DNA of 64,000 nt from positions 420,415 to 484,414 of the forward strand of contig MNCI01026399.1 of assembly GCA_015680685.1 (NCBI GenBank), read 5' to 3'. Of this stretch, positions 31,901 to 46,900 are shown piece after piece. A model generated the notes under the pieces. The model saw nothing but the letters and a program-made list of their open reading frames with translations. It was not told where the DNA came from and made no database searches. Numbering within the stretch: the first letter of the stretch is position 1; each line of letters starts with the position of its first letter. The position numbers were made by a program, and so were the translations under genes. This DNA is from Gnetum montanum. Taxonomy: Eukaryota; Streptophyta; Gnetopsida; Gnetales; Gnetaceae.

Positions 31901-34900
31901 CAATATTCAGAGCTGGCAAGTTTGTTCCTGATGAGGAACATTATTCTAATGCTCAGTTTCCATTATAAGATAACAAGATCCCGGGATCCCATTTGACTCA
32001 GCCTATTGTTATATGTTTAGTTTCTTTGGAATTTCTGCAAATATATATTCATGTGGCTTCCTAAGCTTACTTTCTTTGATTCAATAAATATAGAATTTTC
32101 TTTTCCCCTTAATATCATCCCAAAGCTGTTTCAATACCGTTTCTTTTACAATCTTTCAAATATGCTCATGATTCTTTAACATCGATGGGTCCTAAAAATC
32201 CCACTTTTGTAGTTAGACCTTTCGTCGTTGATGCTGTCCTTTATTGTTAGTGATCTTAATTACTTATCTGGATAATTTGACCTTATCAATAATTCCAACA
32301 TTGACACAAAATGCAAGAACCTAGCAGGTAGCCTGAGCTTTTAAATGCAGCATGTTTGCTTCTAGCTGCATAATGTTATAACGTGTTCATGGTTTCACAT
32401 GGGATTCATCCATCAAATCCTTTTTATTTTACATTAATTTTTTCCACTATTGTTTTGACAACCCTGGTTGCCATACTGCACATCCATATGAAATTGTTGA
32501 TTTTACCACAATTTGAAATGACTGCTGTTGAATCATCCATGAACAAATCCTTTCTATTTTACATTGATTCTTGAGAACATATAATATCTTTATACTATTT
32601 GCAGATCTTTGAGAAATGCATGGATTTCTTTTATGATTTCTTGCGCTTCCAAATACAAATATTTGGATGAATCAACAATTTCAATTTTCCTATTATATGG
32701 AATGATGTTTAACTTTCCATTTTTTGCTGCACAAACTAAAACTTTTGTTTTATCCACATTTACCTTCCTCTGTGCGTATTTGCAAAAATTTCTAGTGTTT
32801 GAAGTATAGCTTGAAGTCCCTCATGGGAAGTAGTAATAAGGACCTCATTATCTGAGAAAATGTGAAGCTTCAAAAGAGCTTTACCCACTTTCATTGCATA
32901 TTTATTTGGAATCATCTTCATCCATGTCGCTTGCTTATCAATAATCTGAACAATGTTGGCAACAGAGCGCTTCACAAAAATATTGCTGTAGAGTTGACAA
33001 AACTCTTAAGCATCCTTACCTCTTAATTCTATGATAATTTTGGTACAGATTTCTAATCACGTCCAACAGACTTTTGTTAATATTTTGCAAATGAATCTGC
33101 ATCCTATCCTCAATAGCAGAACACTTGCCTTAATGAAATCAAGAAAAAAGTTTAAAGTCTTCCTATTATGTTTTTTATCATTTTACATGAAAAATCTAAG
33201 GGATAAAAAATTTCGTAGTGAAGTGGTTCCTCTGAAAGCCTGATTGGGAGAGAGCATGCAAATATTCTCTTTTAGCCTATTCATGAAATTTTCTCTCAAT
33301 AATAGTACCCAACAATTTGGCAAAAGCTTGCTAATCATAATAATCTTGTAATTGTTCAGGTTAGTCTTATCATTTTTTTTTAATTATCATCATGGCTTTG
33401 CTAAACATAAAACCTTTTTAAATACCAATTTAAAACATTTGTTAATTTTTCAAAATTTCTTGCAACATTCGCAGCTCTTGCTAGTTCAGCATCTCAGTAT
33501 ATCATCGTTTTGTTTCCCTGGTTTCTCAAAAATTCAATATATTAACTCATTTCAAAACTTTACCAAAGATCAGTTGAAATATGCCTATACCTTTAGGAAT
33601 AGTTACTTGTGTATCTTGTCATACTCCTCATCATCTTGGCCTTGTCTCAACAAAATGTGGTCGGCTACATGAGTTATTTTTTGCCATTCACCTCTATGAA
33701 GAGCTAGATCTTTGTTTATTTGTGATTTCTTCATATCATCTTCAATTCTTTTTTCTCATGTCGTTTTTGATCTTTCTTTCAGTGGCTTTCTTAGAACAGT
33801 GATGTAGCAACCTTTTTTGCTATGCTTGTTATCTTATCTTTTTTTTGCACAGGCCCAAACCATCTAGGATGCCATTCCTTCCTATAAATTATCTGAAATA
33901 GAAGCTACTCTAAGTCTTTCCTCTATTATCTGTATTATGTAATTTATCTCTTCTTGTAACATTCAACATTCATCTAAGCAATCACATTTTTGCAATAGTC
34001 CTTTGTTGTTTATGCCTCTTTTGTAATACCTAACATTCGTCACCATATAAGATAGCAGACCTGATTGTTGTTCTGTGGAATTTTTCTTTTAGTTTTATTG
34101 GGATTCTTTTACTGCATAGAACAACACTAGGTTGTTTTCATTTTAAGCATCTTGCTTCAATCCTATTTTGTATATTGTTATCAATTTCACCATCTGATTG
34201 GAGCATTGACCCTAGGTATTGGGCCTATTTGCACTAAGGGATGTTTTGGCCTTGAAGTGCCTCTTCTATTTCACCATTGTTTATGCTTTTATTAAAATTG
34301 CATTCTATATTTTATGCCTTACTTATATTGATTTTTAAGCCTTTTGATTCTAGAGCATGTTTCTACTTTTCTGTTTCAGAAGCAATATTTTCTTGAGCTA
34401 TATCCATTAACGTAATATTGTTTACAAATAACATACACCAGGGGATTTCTTCATGTATTTCCTTTATTAATTAATCCCTAACAATGACAAATAAGTGTTG
34501 GCTAAATTCATACCCTTGGTGTAGACCAACTGTGACTGGAAAATTCAATTCGATTCAATTCTACAAGCTGTTTTAATGTTAGTGGTAGCTCCTTTCATGC
34601 ATGTCTTGAATCACTTAATATATTGATCAGGGATGTTTTTCCTCAACAAGGCCCACCAAATAATATCTCTAACCACTTTGTCATGTGTTTTTTCCAAGTC
34701 AATCAAAATCATATCTAAATTTTTTTCTATGTTTTCTGGATTTCTCCATTAATTCTGAATGATGAAAAAATTTATGTTCATGAAATATGGTGTGAGGTAG
34801 ACAGCCATCAATAGTAAATCATCATCAAATTCTTTGCTTAAGTTAATGGTTTTGCCCATGTTGATGAGATAAAGTCATCAAGATGATGATATCTGCATTA

Positions 34901-37900
34901 AATGACCTCATTTTTTTGGGATAAGGCTAGGATGATGATGATGATATCTGCATGTTGAAAAAAGATTTTGTTAAAGCGTTTAAACTTTTGTGAGTGAGTG
35001 AGATTTCTGATGTACTTTTTTCAAAGCAACTTCCAGATACTTCTTTGTTCATGCTGTATAATCTTCAAAGCATTTTTTTTCCTCATTTCTTTTATAAATA
35101 GTCTTTTCATATGATGTATAAATCTTTTGCAGCTCTGAAGCATGTCTTTATTATTTTTGGAATGTTTAATATCTCACATTGCTTATACATGGTCTGCATT
35201 ATACTGTTGCTTTTTGCTCACAGATCTTTCATAGGTAACAACTATTTGTGCTGCTTTTATAAGCAGTTTCTCCAAATTTTTCCCATAGTTTCCTGATTCT
35301 TATTTATTTTTGTATTTCTTGTTGGATTTTTCCTTTTCACTAACTTGCACGAGATTCCTTTTCTGTTGTGCCTTAAATTTATCCATTCCTTGAACCCATT
35401 TGCTTTGTACCTACTCTTGTGTTGAAGTCACCATGATCATAAACCTTGCAGTTTGCTTCAAATCTCTTGAAAAGCCATGCCTGTTATAATATGTTCCATC
35501 ACTTGGAGGAAAACAACAGAATGCAAGATATACTATCCATTCACTGTGAGATATATTTAACAAAAGGTACTGTGAATAAATATCAAATTGTTTTTATTGC
35601 TGCAAGCATACATTATCTCATTTTTTTAGTTTGGTAGCATGCTGTTTAATAAGCAAATTTCTATTAATGTATTTGCACATTACCTGACTTGTGTTATAAT
35701 TTTCTTTTTACTTGTTTATTGAGGCTTTTTAATTTCCATCATGGTCTGTACATGAGAAAATGCCGTTTTGACAAGGCTTCCTCTTTATTTGTTTTATTTT
35801 TGTTGATGTTAATTTTAATGCCTACTGTGTTAACTTGGGCCATATGTTTTTGAAATCTTTTGTGTTGTTGTTATTGATGCGAACATATTTATTTGAAACA
35901 GGAGATTTTATCATGTTTGTAGACACAAAGGATCTATTGGACAGCAAATACATTCATCTCCTGAAAAACAAAAACTGACTCAACAAAGTGGGTAACCACT
36001 GCTGGTTGCAACAAAAATGAATCCTACAAAATTTTGGCAAAAATATTATAATTTGTCTTAAATATTCTGTCATATGATAACTAGGAAAAACATGGTCCTC
36101 ATTCTCAAAGGCTCCAGACCCATATAACCTACATGTATGCTTTTCCTTTGGTAGCCAAATCCATTTTCCACTTGCTATCCTGTGATGATGTGAACTTACA
36201 CTGAGCCTGCTGAGAAAACTGTAAGCACTAATCAAACTGCAAGCACTGATCAAGATATGAGCTGCAGGATACTGAACAGCTGAATCTAAAGAAATACCTG
36301 GAATGTTCTCCAAGTAAAATTTTTCTTTCCTTCTACATTTGTCCATAGCCTTGTAAATACTTACTGTTTAAGCAATTTCTGGATGTGCTTAGGACTACCT
36401 TGCATCTTCTCCTTTGAGATATTTCAAGTCTTGAGCCATTGTATTCCCTGAAGGGGCCAGCTTTCTTCTCCCACACTTTCAAGGATTACTTTAAAAAACT
36501 TTTGCTGTTTTTCCTTTGCAAGGTTTCAAGTATAAGCAATCTATTTGCAGAGAGCTTCAGCTTTCGTGGGAACCAAATTGCACTCCAAAAGGAACATGGG
36601 ATACTTTGTTAAGCCTTAGTCTTCAATTCATCTAATAAAAAAGAACCTTCTCTTGTACCTTTTCAATAGCTTGCCAGTTTTTTGCACTGAGACCTGGCCC
36701 CCACACTGTACACCCATACAGCACAGGCACAGTAGAATTAATAATAGTATGAAACATTTGCTTTTTGACATTTGAAGCCCATCTTCCTAATGCTTTGCAT
36801 TAGTTTTTATTTAACATTCATACACGTTCTTCAACAATGACCAAAAAGAGAGCAGCATATATCATGGAAGAAAAGCCCTGAATAGATGGGAAACATACAT
36901 TGATGTTTAGATTTTCTTATGTTCCACAGTAACATTGATGTTTTTGATTTGGCGTTTCAATATTTTGCATATGACATTTGTTGTAACTTTTGTGTTCAAT
37001 AACTGCGAAGCTTGACAAAAATTTCTGAAATACTCAAATTCTAGTACAAAGTTTGCTAATTTTCAAAATTTGGTTTGATAACCACACTTTAATATTTTTT
37101 CCTATTTAACGTAGTGGGTAAATTATAAACGTTGGCACATAAATAATTTCTGTATTAGCCTTTATTCCATATTAGAGTTAATATTAACTTGCATTAATGT
37201 ATCATATGACTTTCTTATTTGTGTCAAGGATAAAATCTGGAAGATGTGAAACTGAAACTTATGTATTTCAGAATGTCATGTAGAGGCCCTATGGATCTAT
37301 TAGTCAGAATTCAGTTTCAGCATCGTTTTTACCCAACTTGTTTGAATTTCAGTATAACGACTGTAATAGGACCTATGCCTTTTAGGATGCAGGTCACAAG
37401 CCTCATCAACAAGCTATGATAATAGTAATCTTTGTAAATACAGAAATAGAAGGCGGATACAGTGTTTGGATTTCATGGCTGCTGACAATGTTTACTATTT
37501 GCTGTTTGTTTCTGACAACTTTGTTGGTAGCAAAGCTACAATGTAACTGTGGAGAACTGTTGCTTTATATAAAGTCCTTTTTGGTTGTAATCATAAGTCA
37601 TTATGGTTTGCATGGATGTGATTGAAGCAGGTGGTAAGAGTCTTGGTTGCCCCACAAATGCGGGTGCTGCTGGGACTAGATTTGACATAGGTCGTCAAAG
37701 TCTCTGTATTAGCAATGATAATATGTCAACTCAGACTGTTACCGTACTGATGGATTTTCCAACACATCCCCTTTGGACAAATGTGTTTGTTCAGAGCCGT
37801 GCAAGAGTAGTGGTGCCTTTACGTTGGAGTCGAGTTCAGGTTGGAAATTTCAGCTATGAACTTTTTTCGGTGCTTGTTCATTAGCAGCACATTTTTTATT

Positions 37901-40900
37901 TCAAATTAATATTTGATATAAAATACCTTTTTCTTTGAACGTTTTTTAAGTTGTTGACTGAAGGATGAGGGTTTTTGAAATTTAATGCATAAAAAATCAT
38001 TATGTCTAGTCTATTAGACCATGACTGTGCTATAGTTTGATATGATACTTCGTAAATGTACAAGAGATTCTCTTACTGGATAATTTATGATGACCATTAA
38101 CATTTGCTGCTCACCTGAGTTTAACACTCACTTTAGATGCTTAAGAAATAGTGCATTATAGTGTTATGCTATGCTTCTGCTAGTAAGTTTGCAGAGAAGA
38201 AAATGAACATTTGATTGGGCACAACTCAACTGATTGTTTGAAACCATAACTAGCTTGTGATAATTTAGTTTTAGTTTTTGGAAATAGGGTTGTTGCGTAG
38301 CTGTATTTAAGGTGTTAATGATGAACCCACAGAACCCAGGATGATATGGAATTGTCGTTGTTGTCATCATCATCCTAGTGTTGTCCCAACAAATTGGGGT
38401 TGGCTACACAAGTTCTCTATTGCCATTTGCCTCTATGAAGAGCTAGATACTTATCTATCAGCAATTTCTGCATATCATCTTCAGTTTATTTTTTATGTCT
38501 CTTTTGTTTTTCCTTTTGGTTGTTTTCTTGGAATTGTGTAACCTTTTTTGGTAGGTTCATTATCTGATCCTTTTTGGATATGATGAAACTATGTAAGTTA
38601 CCTTTCTTGTAGCATATCTGAAGTGAAAACTACTCAAAGCCTTTCTCTAATATCTGTATTGTGCAGTTTCTCTTATTGTAATATCTAGAATTCATTGAAT
38701 CATTCACATTGCTGTTACACTGATATATATTGTTTATGTCTCTTTTTTACTGCTCAACATTTAGCACTATATAAATTACTAGACTTAATTACTGTTCTGT
38801 AAACTTTTCCCTTAAGTTTTATTGAGATTTTTTGCTAGCATAAAAGCACTAACATGCCCCCATTTTGATCATCTTGTCTCAATCCTATTTCTTACAGCCT
38901 TCTCTATTTCACTATGTGATTGAAGCATTGATTCTGGGTAGAGAACTGTTTGCAGGGAGGGGCTTCTTGGCCTTGAGTTGTTATTTTTATTCCATCACTG
39001 TTTATACTTTTACTGAAATTACATTCCATGTATGTTGGGAAGCGTGCAAAACTGCAAGTCAACAATGCAAAGATTGAGTCTGAATTTGATCTACTTTTCC
39101 TATTTGTATATTGGTGTTAGTGTTGCAAATGGGCTGCATAGGTTTCTTTCCATTTTGACAGCTTTGGTTCAATTGACATTGTTCTTGCTTAGATAGCCTG
39201 TTTTTAGATTGTCCTTGCTTAGTGACTATTGAAAGGCATTTGTCATGGACATCGCATGTGTGAGCCTTTTCATATGTTTCTTGAAAATCAATACTTTCAG
39301 AGTCTCTCTTGTAACTTTGTTTTTCTTCTGACGTTGACTTTTCTCTGTGTTGTTAGAGAAACTCCTGTTCTATTGCAGGCAACGCTCTGTCAAAATCAGT
39401 GAAAAATCACACAATGCTATTCAGGTTACCATCATAGTTATAAACACGTAGCAATGAGGAAAGCAATGGAAGTGCCGTTCTCTGTTAAAGGTTTGGTGCA
39501 AATAATAATAAGAAATGTACAGTGTCAAAACAATATGAGAATGTGCCTTGTTGGGAAAAGCTATTCAATTTCATCATAATTGTTAAAATGGATCAAGATA
39601 CCTTTAAAAATTATCAAATACATCTTTAGTTTGCCAGCTAGTCAATAGTAATTGACTCAGCGAAGAGAACAGTTGTATGGATATATATATAAATTAGAAA
39701 CAGAACCTTAAAATTTAGCCATAGGGGAAGAAAGAGTTGTTTTTTCGTTTTCTGGAGAAACTACAATGAGTGTAATAAGATTCTGGAATGACCAAGGACA
39801 GTCTTCGTAATATGTTACTTTCATTTCATTGTATTTTCATATTTCTGTTGAAAATAATGATTTCATCTAGTTATAATGTAAAGACACTATGCAATATATT
39901 ATTTTCCTTTCATTAAATTTCCACATTTCAGTTGAAAATATGTAACATGTTTCACATGATATTTGTGTCTAAGGTTGTACCTGTTCATTGAATGCTTTAA
40001 CTTCGTGGAACATTTTTCTCAATCCTGATTACTGCTTCACATCCTGTGTAGGTTTGGGGAAAGATTGCCTTGAAATATGAAGGGGCCCTTAGTTTTGGGC
40101 TTTCAAACTATCCTTTCTCTGAATTTGAACTCATTGCAGAAGAGCTTTTGATAACTGATTCAACAGTGAAGGTAGAATGTGATATTTCATTTTATTTATG
40201 ATTGACCAGAAGTGTACAACTTGGTCATAAGAATCATTTACTTCCATGCAGTTTTTAAGATGCATTCCATTCTACGTGTTTAAAACACCTGAAACTGGTA
40301 TTTATGGGAAAAATAAGAAGCTACATTTGCATGGCCTGGTGCATATATCAAAATCGTGAATTTCAAATATAATCAATGTCACAAATGAATGGGATAGATA
40401 TAAATCTCGAATATCTTGATGTTACACATGAACGGTATGAATATATTATGGTGATGCTTTCAGTTGTGATTTTGTGTTACAATATCAATCAGAGCAAGTA
40501 AAGACAATACAAAAGCTGTGAACATTTGCTCCAGTAGACAATAACAATGAACTCTATTATTCCCTGTAGTAAACACATCCAAGACCTTGGAGCTTTGCGC
40601 AAACTCAATATACCAAAAACATACAGGCAAAGCATGTATAACATTTAGATCTACCTCTATTCATCTAGGTGCTTTTTCATCAAATATGAAAGACTCACAA
40701 GAAACCATCGTATTTTTATTAAAATTAGCGTAGTGTCTGCCATCCCAGAGCTAAGTTCATGTGAATATTTATGTGCAATTCAACACATTCATATGACATA
40801 CCTAACTTTCACAATAAAAAATCTAAATGTTTTTCTTTCTCAAGTGCCTTATCATAAAATGCCACATTCAAAAATCTCTCTCTCTTTGCGAGGAGTTTTG

Positions 40901-43900
40901 GGGTCTTTTTAATGAAGTCAAGTTGAGATTAGTTCAACTAGGAATATTAGCTTGCCTAGGATGCTTTTTGTTATGATTCAGAGGTTTGTATTGGGAACGA
41001 CTGGATTTTTCATCTATGTATCTGGCGAGAAACACAAGGAGTTTCTTTGCATAGGTCAGAGTTGCATATTCGGATTTAACTAATAAGTCATCTTTGGCAA
41101 TTAGATAATACCTCTGGGTTTCCTTGATATCTGTTTTTCATCTTGTAATGATGAGTTCGTTTTTATATGCAGAATACCATGGGAATCCACACTAATAAGA
41201 TACCTGCATGAAACTCCAAACAGCTGCTTTGGGAATGAATAATCCACTGGGTTTTTTGGGACCATTTTCCATAATTGTTTCAATAACCAAATATACAATA
41301 ATGAAACGAAGTGCTATTTTAAAAGTACATTTTGTATTTGCTGACACAAGATTCGATCATCGTGAAGGATTTGACGATTGTGTTCAATGGCTCTCTGTCT
41401 ACCTGATGCCATAACCTACTCTTTTTAGAAGGTAGCACAGGTCTTAGCATACCCTTTTGGGATGTCAGATTAGATATTCTGCTTTTGTCACATTGTGCGT
41501 GGGATTGTGTCCTTCAATTCATAAATTCTTGTCTGCTTTTGCATTGGAATATTAACCACAAGCTTTCTGTGCTCTCTTTTTGGTTAAGGATCCAGTTGTG
41601 TTCCTGAAGTGATCATGCAGAGGCCTTCTTTGGTTTCATTGTATGGGTACCATCATGGAAATGCAATTCCATGGCAAAAGCTTTTGGAAACTGAAACATT
41701 TGGCAGAATTTGGAGGATATTAAAATGCACTTTTTGTTTGGTGGGTCTGGTACAGACCCAAAAGTAGCTATTGGAGTGGTATATGCATGTACCTTTCGGT
41801 AGAACTAATTCAACTCCATGTTATTTGGAGGATGGCATTAGGAATGGCTTCGATAAAATCAATCAAGACAGAATATCAAAAAACAATGATGTTAAAAAGT
41901 AGAAAAAACCATTCAAGACAGAATATCAAAAAACATTGATGTTAAAAAGATGCTATGTAGCACATTCTGAAAACAGGTAGATTAGAGCGGCAACCTCTGT
42001 AGATTCGTCATGGCATTTTCAAAGTGATGAGGACATCACCTAGCCCTTGTGTAACTTGCAGTGCATTATTGTGTGTGTTGCCTTTATGTCTCGAGGACTT
42101 TGGGATGTATTCTGGATGTTCTAGGGCTAATGACAGCTTGTTTGGAGAGTTTCGGACTTCAGACCAGACGTCTATTTGCTGAAGGGTCTACCTCGAATGA
42201 TGTCTTTTGAAGGCTCTCACTGTAAAGACATCTTTTGTACTTGTGAAAGGTGTCTTTTCCATGGAGAAGTCTTTTGGCAAGACTTGGCGCTTGGGAAAGA
42301 TGTTTTCCTGGGTCAAAGATGTCTTTCTGCACATGTTTTCCTTTTCAGAAGTACGTCTTCCAGACATCAAGGACTTCTTCTTGTGTGAGACCAATAGATA
42401 GTAATTTGTATTTTGGGCACCAGGGGAGACAAAAGGTCACACAAAAGCTATAAAAAGGCATCAAAGACCTAAGTTTGGGTAGGCTAATTTGAAGAAAGAG
42501 AAGGTTAGTCTCAAGGAGAGAGTTTGTGCAAAGAAGAGAGCTTATGCAGGAAATTTGAGAGAGACCCAAAGGAGAGCACTTGAGAGAGACTAGGAGAATC
42601 TCTTATAAGTATCTTGTCTTGAGCTTTGGCTCCATTGTGAGCGGTTGAGGGTTTTGAGAGGGGACATGTTTGGCCTCTAACATCCTTGGGAGAGGTCTGA
42701 GTTTAGCTTTGCTCCTAATCTTTGATGTATTTTTCTATATTTTGAGGGTGTTTTTAATAAAATGGAAATTTTCTTTATTTGCTTATGTTGTCTTGTTTCC
42801 TAAGCTTATTTTTCTTAGGAATCTTGTGGAATGCATCCTTTTGGCATCTATTGGGGTAGATCCGTATCACAGAGTATATTGGCAGAGCTTCAGATCAAGC
42901 GGCTTTGAGCCACATCTGAATTTGGCAGGTACATCCATAGTGGGGTTTGAATCTGGAATTAGGACCCATTGTAAATCCTAAGGTTTCTTTTTATTTTCTT
43001 GGTTGGCTGCTTTATTTCCCCTTTCATTGTCCATTTGGATGAGGAATGAGCCCTGATTCGGGTTAGGATGATATAAGGAGGCTGCAAATCCATGAGTTAA
43101 TGTTAATAGAAGGAGCCCAGCATTTCTGACTGCTTGGGTGTTGTTTGGTAAAGGTAGATTGCAGCAGGCATTGATTTTTGTTTGTTTGTTTGAAACTCAA
43201 ACAATTTAAATATTGAAACTGATGCTGAAGGTTTTTGTTTGTTTGTTTGCTTACTTCTGTGTATAAGAAGAACTGTTAGATCTGTATAGCTTAATACTTT
43301 TCAGCCTTTTTTCTTTTGCAGAATTTCTTTATATATTATCTTAATCTACTGGCATTGAACTTATGACTTGCAAGATGAAAGCTACAAGTTGTACAATCAA
43401 GCTACACCTTATCGAATGGTGAAAGCAGAACTGTTTACAACCTGCAAAATTGTTTGAAACGCCATCAACAAAGGATAAGTATTTTGTCTAGTCATAGAAA
43501 TCGTATTTATGTGAGAACCATTTCTATGTGCAAGGAAACTTCCATGGGGATACAGTCAAATATCTATAAGTTCAGAAACATAGAATTAACTCTCACACAA
43601 TGCCCAAAAAATGTAGGGGATAAAAGCTGCCATTTTGTGGTTCACTTAAAAAGGTCCTTTAGCCATTTAGTTAAATGAACAGCCGAAGTTACTTTGTATT
43701 ATAGGCAATTATAATGAACCCACTGCATTAGCATCACATGTCTAATAAAATAAGGTCACTGCTCAACCTAACACTAAAACAAGATATGACTTTTTAATCC
43801 AAATTGAGAATTTAATGACATAGGTCTTTGCAGTTAACAATAATCTACGTCAAGATAAATCTCTCTTTTTAGAAATGCATTCCTTTCTGTTATGTTCGCA

Positions 43901-46900
43901 CTGCAGCCATCGCCATGTTGGATAATGTTAACTTTATGGGACCTTTCTTTGTAAAGATATTAGTTGCATTATCCTTTGACCACATTTTTTTCTTTTTCAG
44001 CTCAAGCGTCTTATCCTCTATTACTTATAAAAAATGGGCTTATTTCAGCTGTGATATGCAACATTCTTTCCAGAATAAACAGTGATTTGACTATTGTTAT
44101 AATGGTGTTTTTGCTGCATTATTGTAGGAAGCTGGCCTGAAGGACTACTTCACAATATTAGAATTCTGATAAGTTAAAAATAAGGGATAAAAGTGTCAGA
44201 AAAAATGAAAGCTTCTTTATTCTTATTTCTTTAATTATTTTACAGACAACTGCCACTTATACAGATTATGGCATTATAAGCACCTTGTATCCAATATTCG
44301 TGTCTTGAATGCATGACCATTCTCACCCACGATTAGCATCATTAACACCAGAGCCATGCGAATGTGCACAAGTGCACTACAAGCATTAACCTTGGCCATG
44401 TAATGGAACCCATTACCGAAATTTCTAACATACAACAGAGTATAAAAATTAATGTCAAGACCATAACCAGCAGAGCTCACTTATTAGAATAAAACATAGT
44501 ATGCCTTCCCTAAAAGGTCTCAACAACTAAAGAACTTCATCATGTTATTTGCTAAAAACATAAAAGACATTTTTCTTAAATCCACCAAGGCTTCCAAAAA
44601 ACTAACCAATAGTTATACCTTTTCCAAGAAGTTCTGTCTCCACTTCATTTCCTTGCTTTCATTTGCTTTACAAAGTAATCAGGTTTAGCAGTAGAGCAAC
44701 TGATCATATTTTGCAACCAAGATGGTCAACTAGCCCTCTTTGAGCGAGGCGTCTCCACCGTGCCTTAACTACCATGCATGTCCATGTATGGTAGTATGCA
44801 TCATGTATGTATCATTATTCATTGTGAAGGCTTGGCTTTTCTGAAAAATTCTAAGTATTTCTTCATACCAATAATTTAAAAGTGAAAAAGAAATTTGAAC
44901 CCTTAAGATGTTGCTTGAGGTTTGAAAAGCATATCGCTATGCTATTTGTCTGGATGAGAATGAAATCAGTTTTTATTTTATTTGTGTTCCTGGGACCTAG
45001 GGACATGTAAGCATGGCTGATGATGGTCATCCAAGATGTATGAGCTGGCACAATGGACATACATAATAGTTAAGGCACAACGGAGACACTTCTCTTCTAT
45101 CTTTGAGTCGAGTGCATACACATAAGCAATTGTTTATCTATGTCATATCTATGTCATACTTCTGTGGATCAGATTGAGATCGTGATCCATACCATTCTGG
45201 ATTGGGCACCAGGCAATGATGCTCCAGATCAGTTTTGGATTGCAATATGAGCATGGTTCATAATTTCTGTGGGCACAATGGAGGTGCTGGAGTACTGTGA
45301 GTGGATTATTGTTATTATGCCCAAACTGGCAGCTGAGTGTATGAAGTTAGCCAGTTAACAAGGAACGTAGAGCACGGCAACTTCAGCCAAATTGGTTGTG
45401 ATGCAAGGGTAGTGCAGCATGTGCGAGTGAAATCACAGCTTCAATAGCATTGGTGATTGTGATACCATACTGATCATGATGAGGCTTTTAGCCATTCCAT
45501 TACATTAAACTTGTTCGATGCTTCCATATTATGGGAATTTGTACCAGTTCTGCTACAGTATTATGTCACAGCAGCAATGCACCATGCCAGTGTTAAGCAT
45601 GGGAGGTAGCTTGTGTGTGTATGAAATGCCAGGTGCATGCATGTACCTATGCCTATGCCTTCTCCATTGCCAAGGGCAGTGGCAGCTGAAGAACCATTTC
45701 TTGCATCTACTTGAGCGTGCACACCACTTGACCTGATGACTTCGTTGTTGCATTATTGGATTTGCAACAGAGTTTAAAGTTTGCTAAGATTACATTTCTT
45801 ATTTAAAGTAGGAGGAATAAAAATCAAGAATACTATATTCAATGATTCGTTTTTTGTTTTAAAATAATATGAAAAAATACGAAATTTGCTTGGATTTGAA
45901 CTCAGACTACGAGTAAGGAATGCAAATTAGGTGGAAGGATTACAGGGTTAATTGATGAATTAAAGAAATGAGGTGGGAGAAACAATGGTTGTTAAGAAAA
46001 ATTGCCCTGCAAGAATTGACATGCATGTATTGAAATTGAACATAAGAGGAAACGCAAGGACAGTTGCCCAACGTGTTCTTCCAGAGTATTTTATAAATTC
46101 AAATTTTGTGTTTTTAAATATCATGATTCCAGGCTTTGATTCCAGGCAGTCTGCAATGCAGAATCTCCAAACCAAAAAGCGATCCATGATCTGATCTGCA
46201 TTTCAGAAGTATGATCTATATTATGTTCATACACACAATTTTCTTTCCTGTATCAATCCTGGATTGATCTCTAAGATCCCATGTAAATTTGGGTTATTCT
46301 TCACATTTTTGTTATAAATAAATTTTCTTTTACCTGTTCCAATTGGTTTACCCCTTGGGCGAAGTTAAGTTAAAAGGAAAACAAAAATCATAAGATTTCA
46401 ATTTAGGGTTTTGTTAAATGTAGGGGCTTAGAACTGTTAGATTACACTATTATGACTGATGATTAGATTCTAGGTTAATGTTATTTGATAAAGGCCATAT
46501 ACATCTTTTACATTAAATGGTACATGTGGAAAATGTAGATAATTTTAATTACTTTTACGTGTCTAAAGTATTATTAGATTATATTGGTTTAGGATTTGTT
46601 GGTTGGAGAATACACACAGATATACAGTTAAAAATGAGTACAAATTTATTTACCATGATTCTCTTAAGTAGCAATGTGCCATGACATGTTCCCATGCCGG
46701 TATTCGGTCATGAATAGTTAGGACTATATGAACCAATACATACGTATTACATGTTCACTTAAAACATGTTCTCATTTAGCTATAAATGTAAGCTGTGCAG
46801 ATACAGAGATTTGACCAACCGTTATTTTGATGTAATTCGTCAAATTCTAAATTGCTTGAGTTTGTTGTTTAAAGCATTTTACTTGAAGGAACAACTTTGA

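Larger units (their letters stand above)
31460..37630 (+). other. Intron 2 (6,171 bases) with LINE fragments
   Basis: Contains three antisense non-LTR retrotransposon pieces (about 32,590-33,250, 33,600-34,760 and 35,954-36,900). The acceptor is attgaagcag at 37,630. The rest is AT-rich with nothing recognised. Confidence 0.85.

Noticed and set aside
32590-36900. One single full-length LINE across intron 2
   Set aside because: The pieces are not in the order expected of one minus-strand element and appear to belong to different families.
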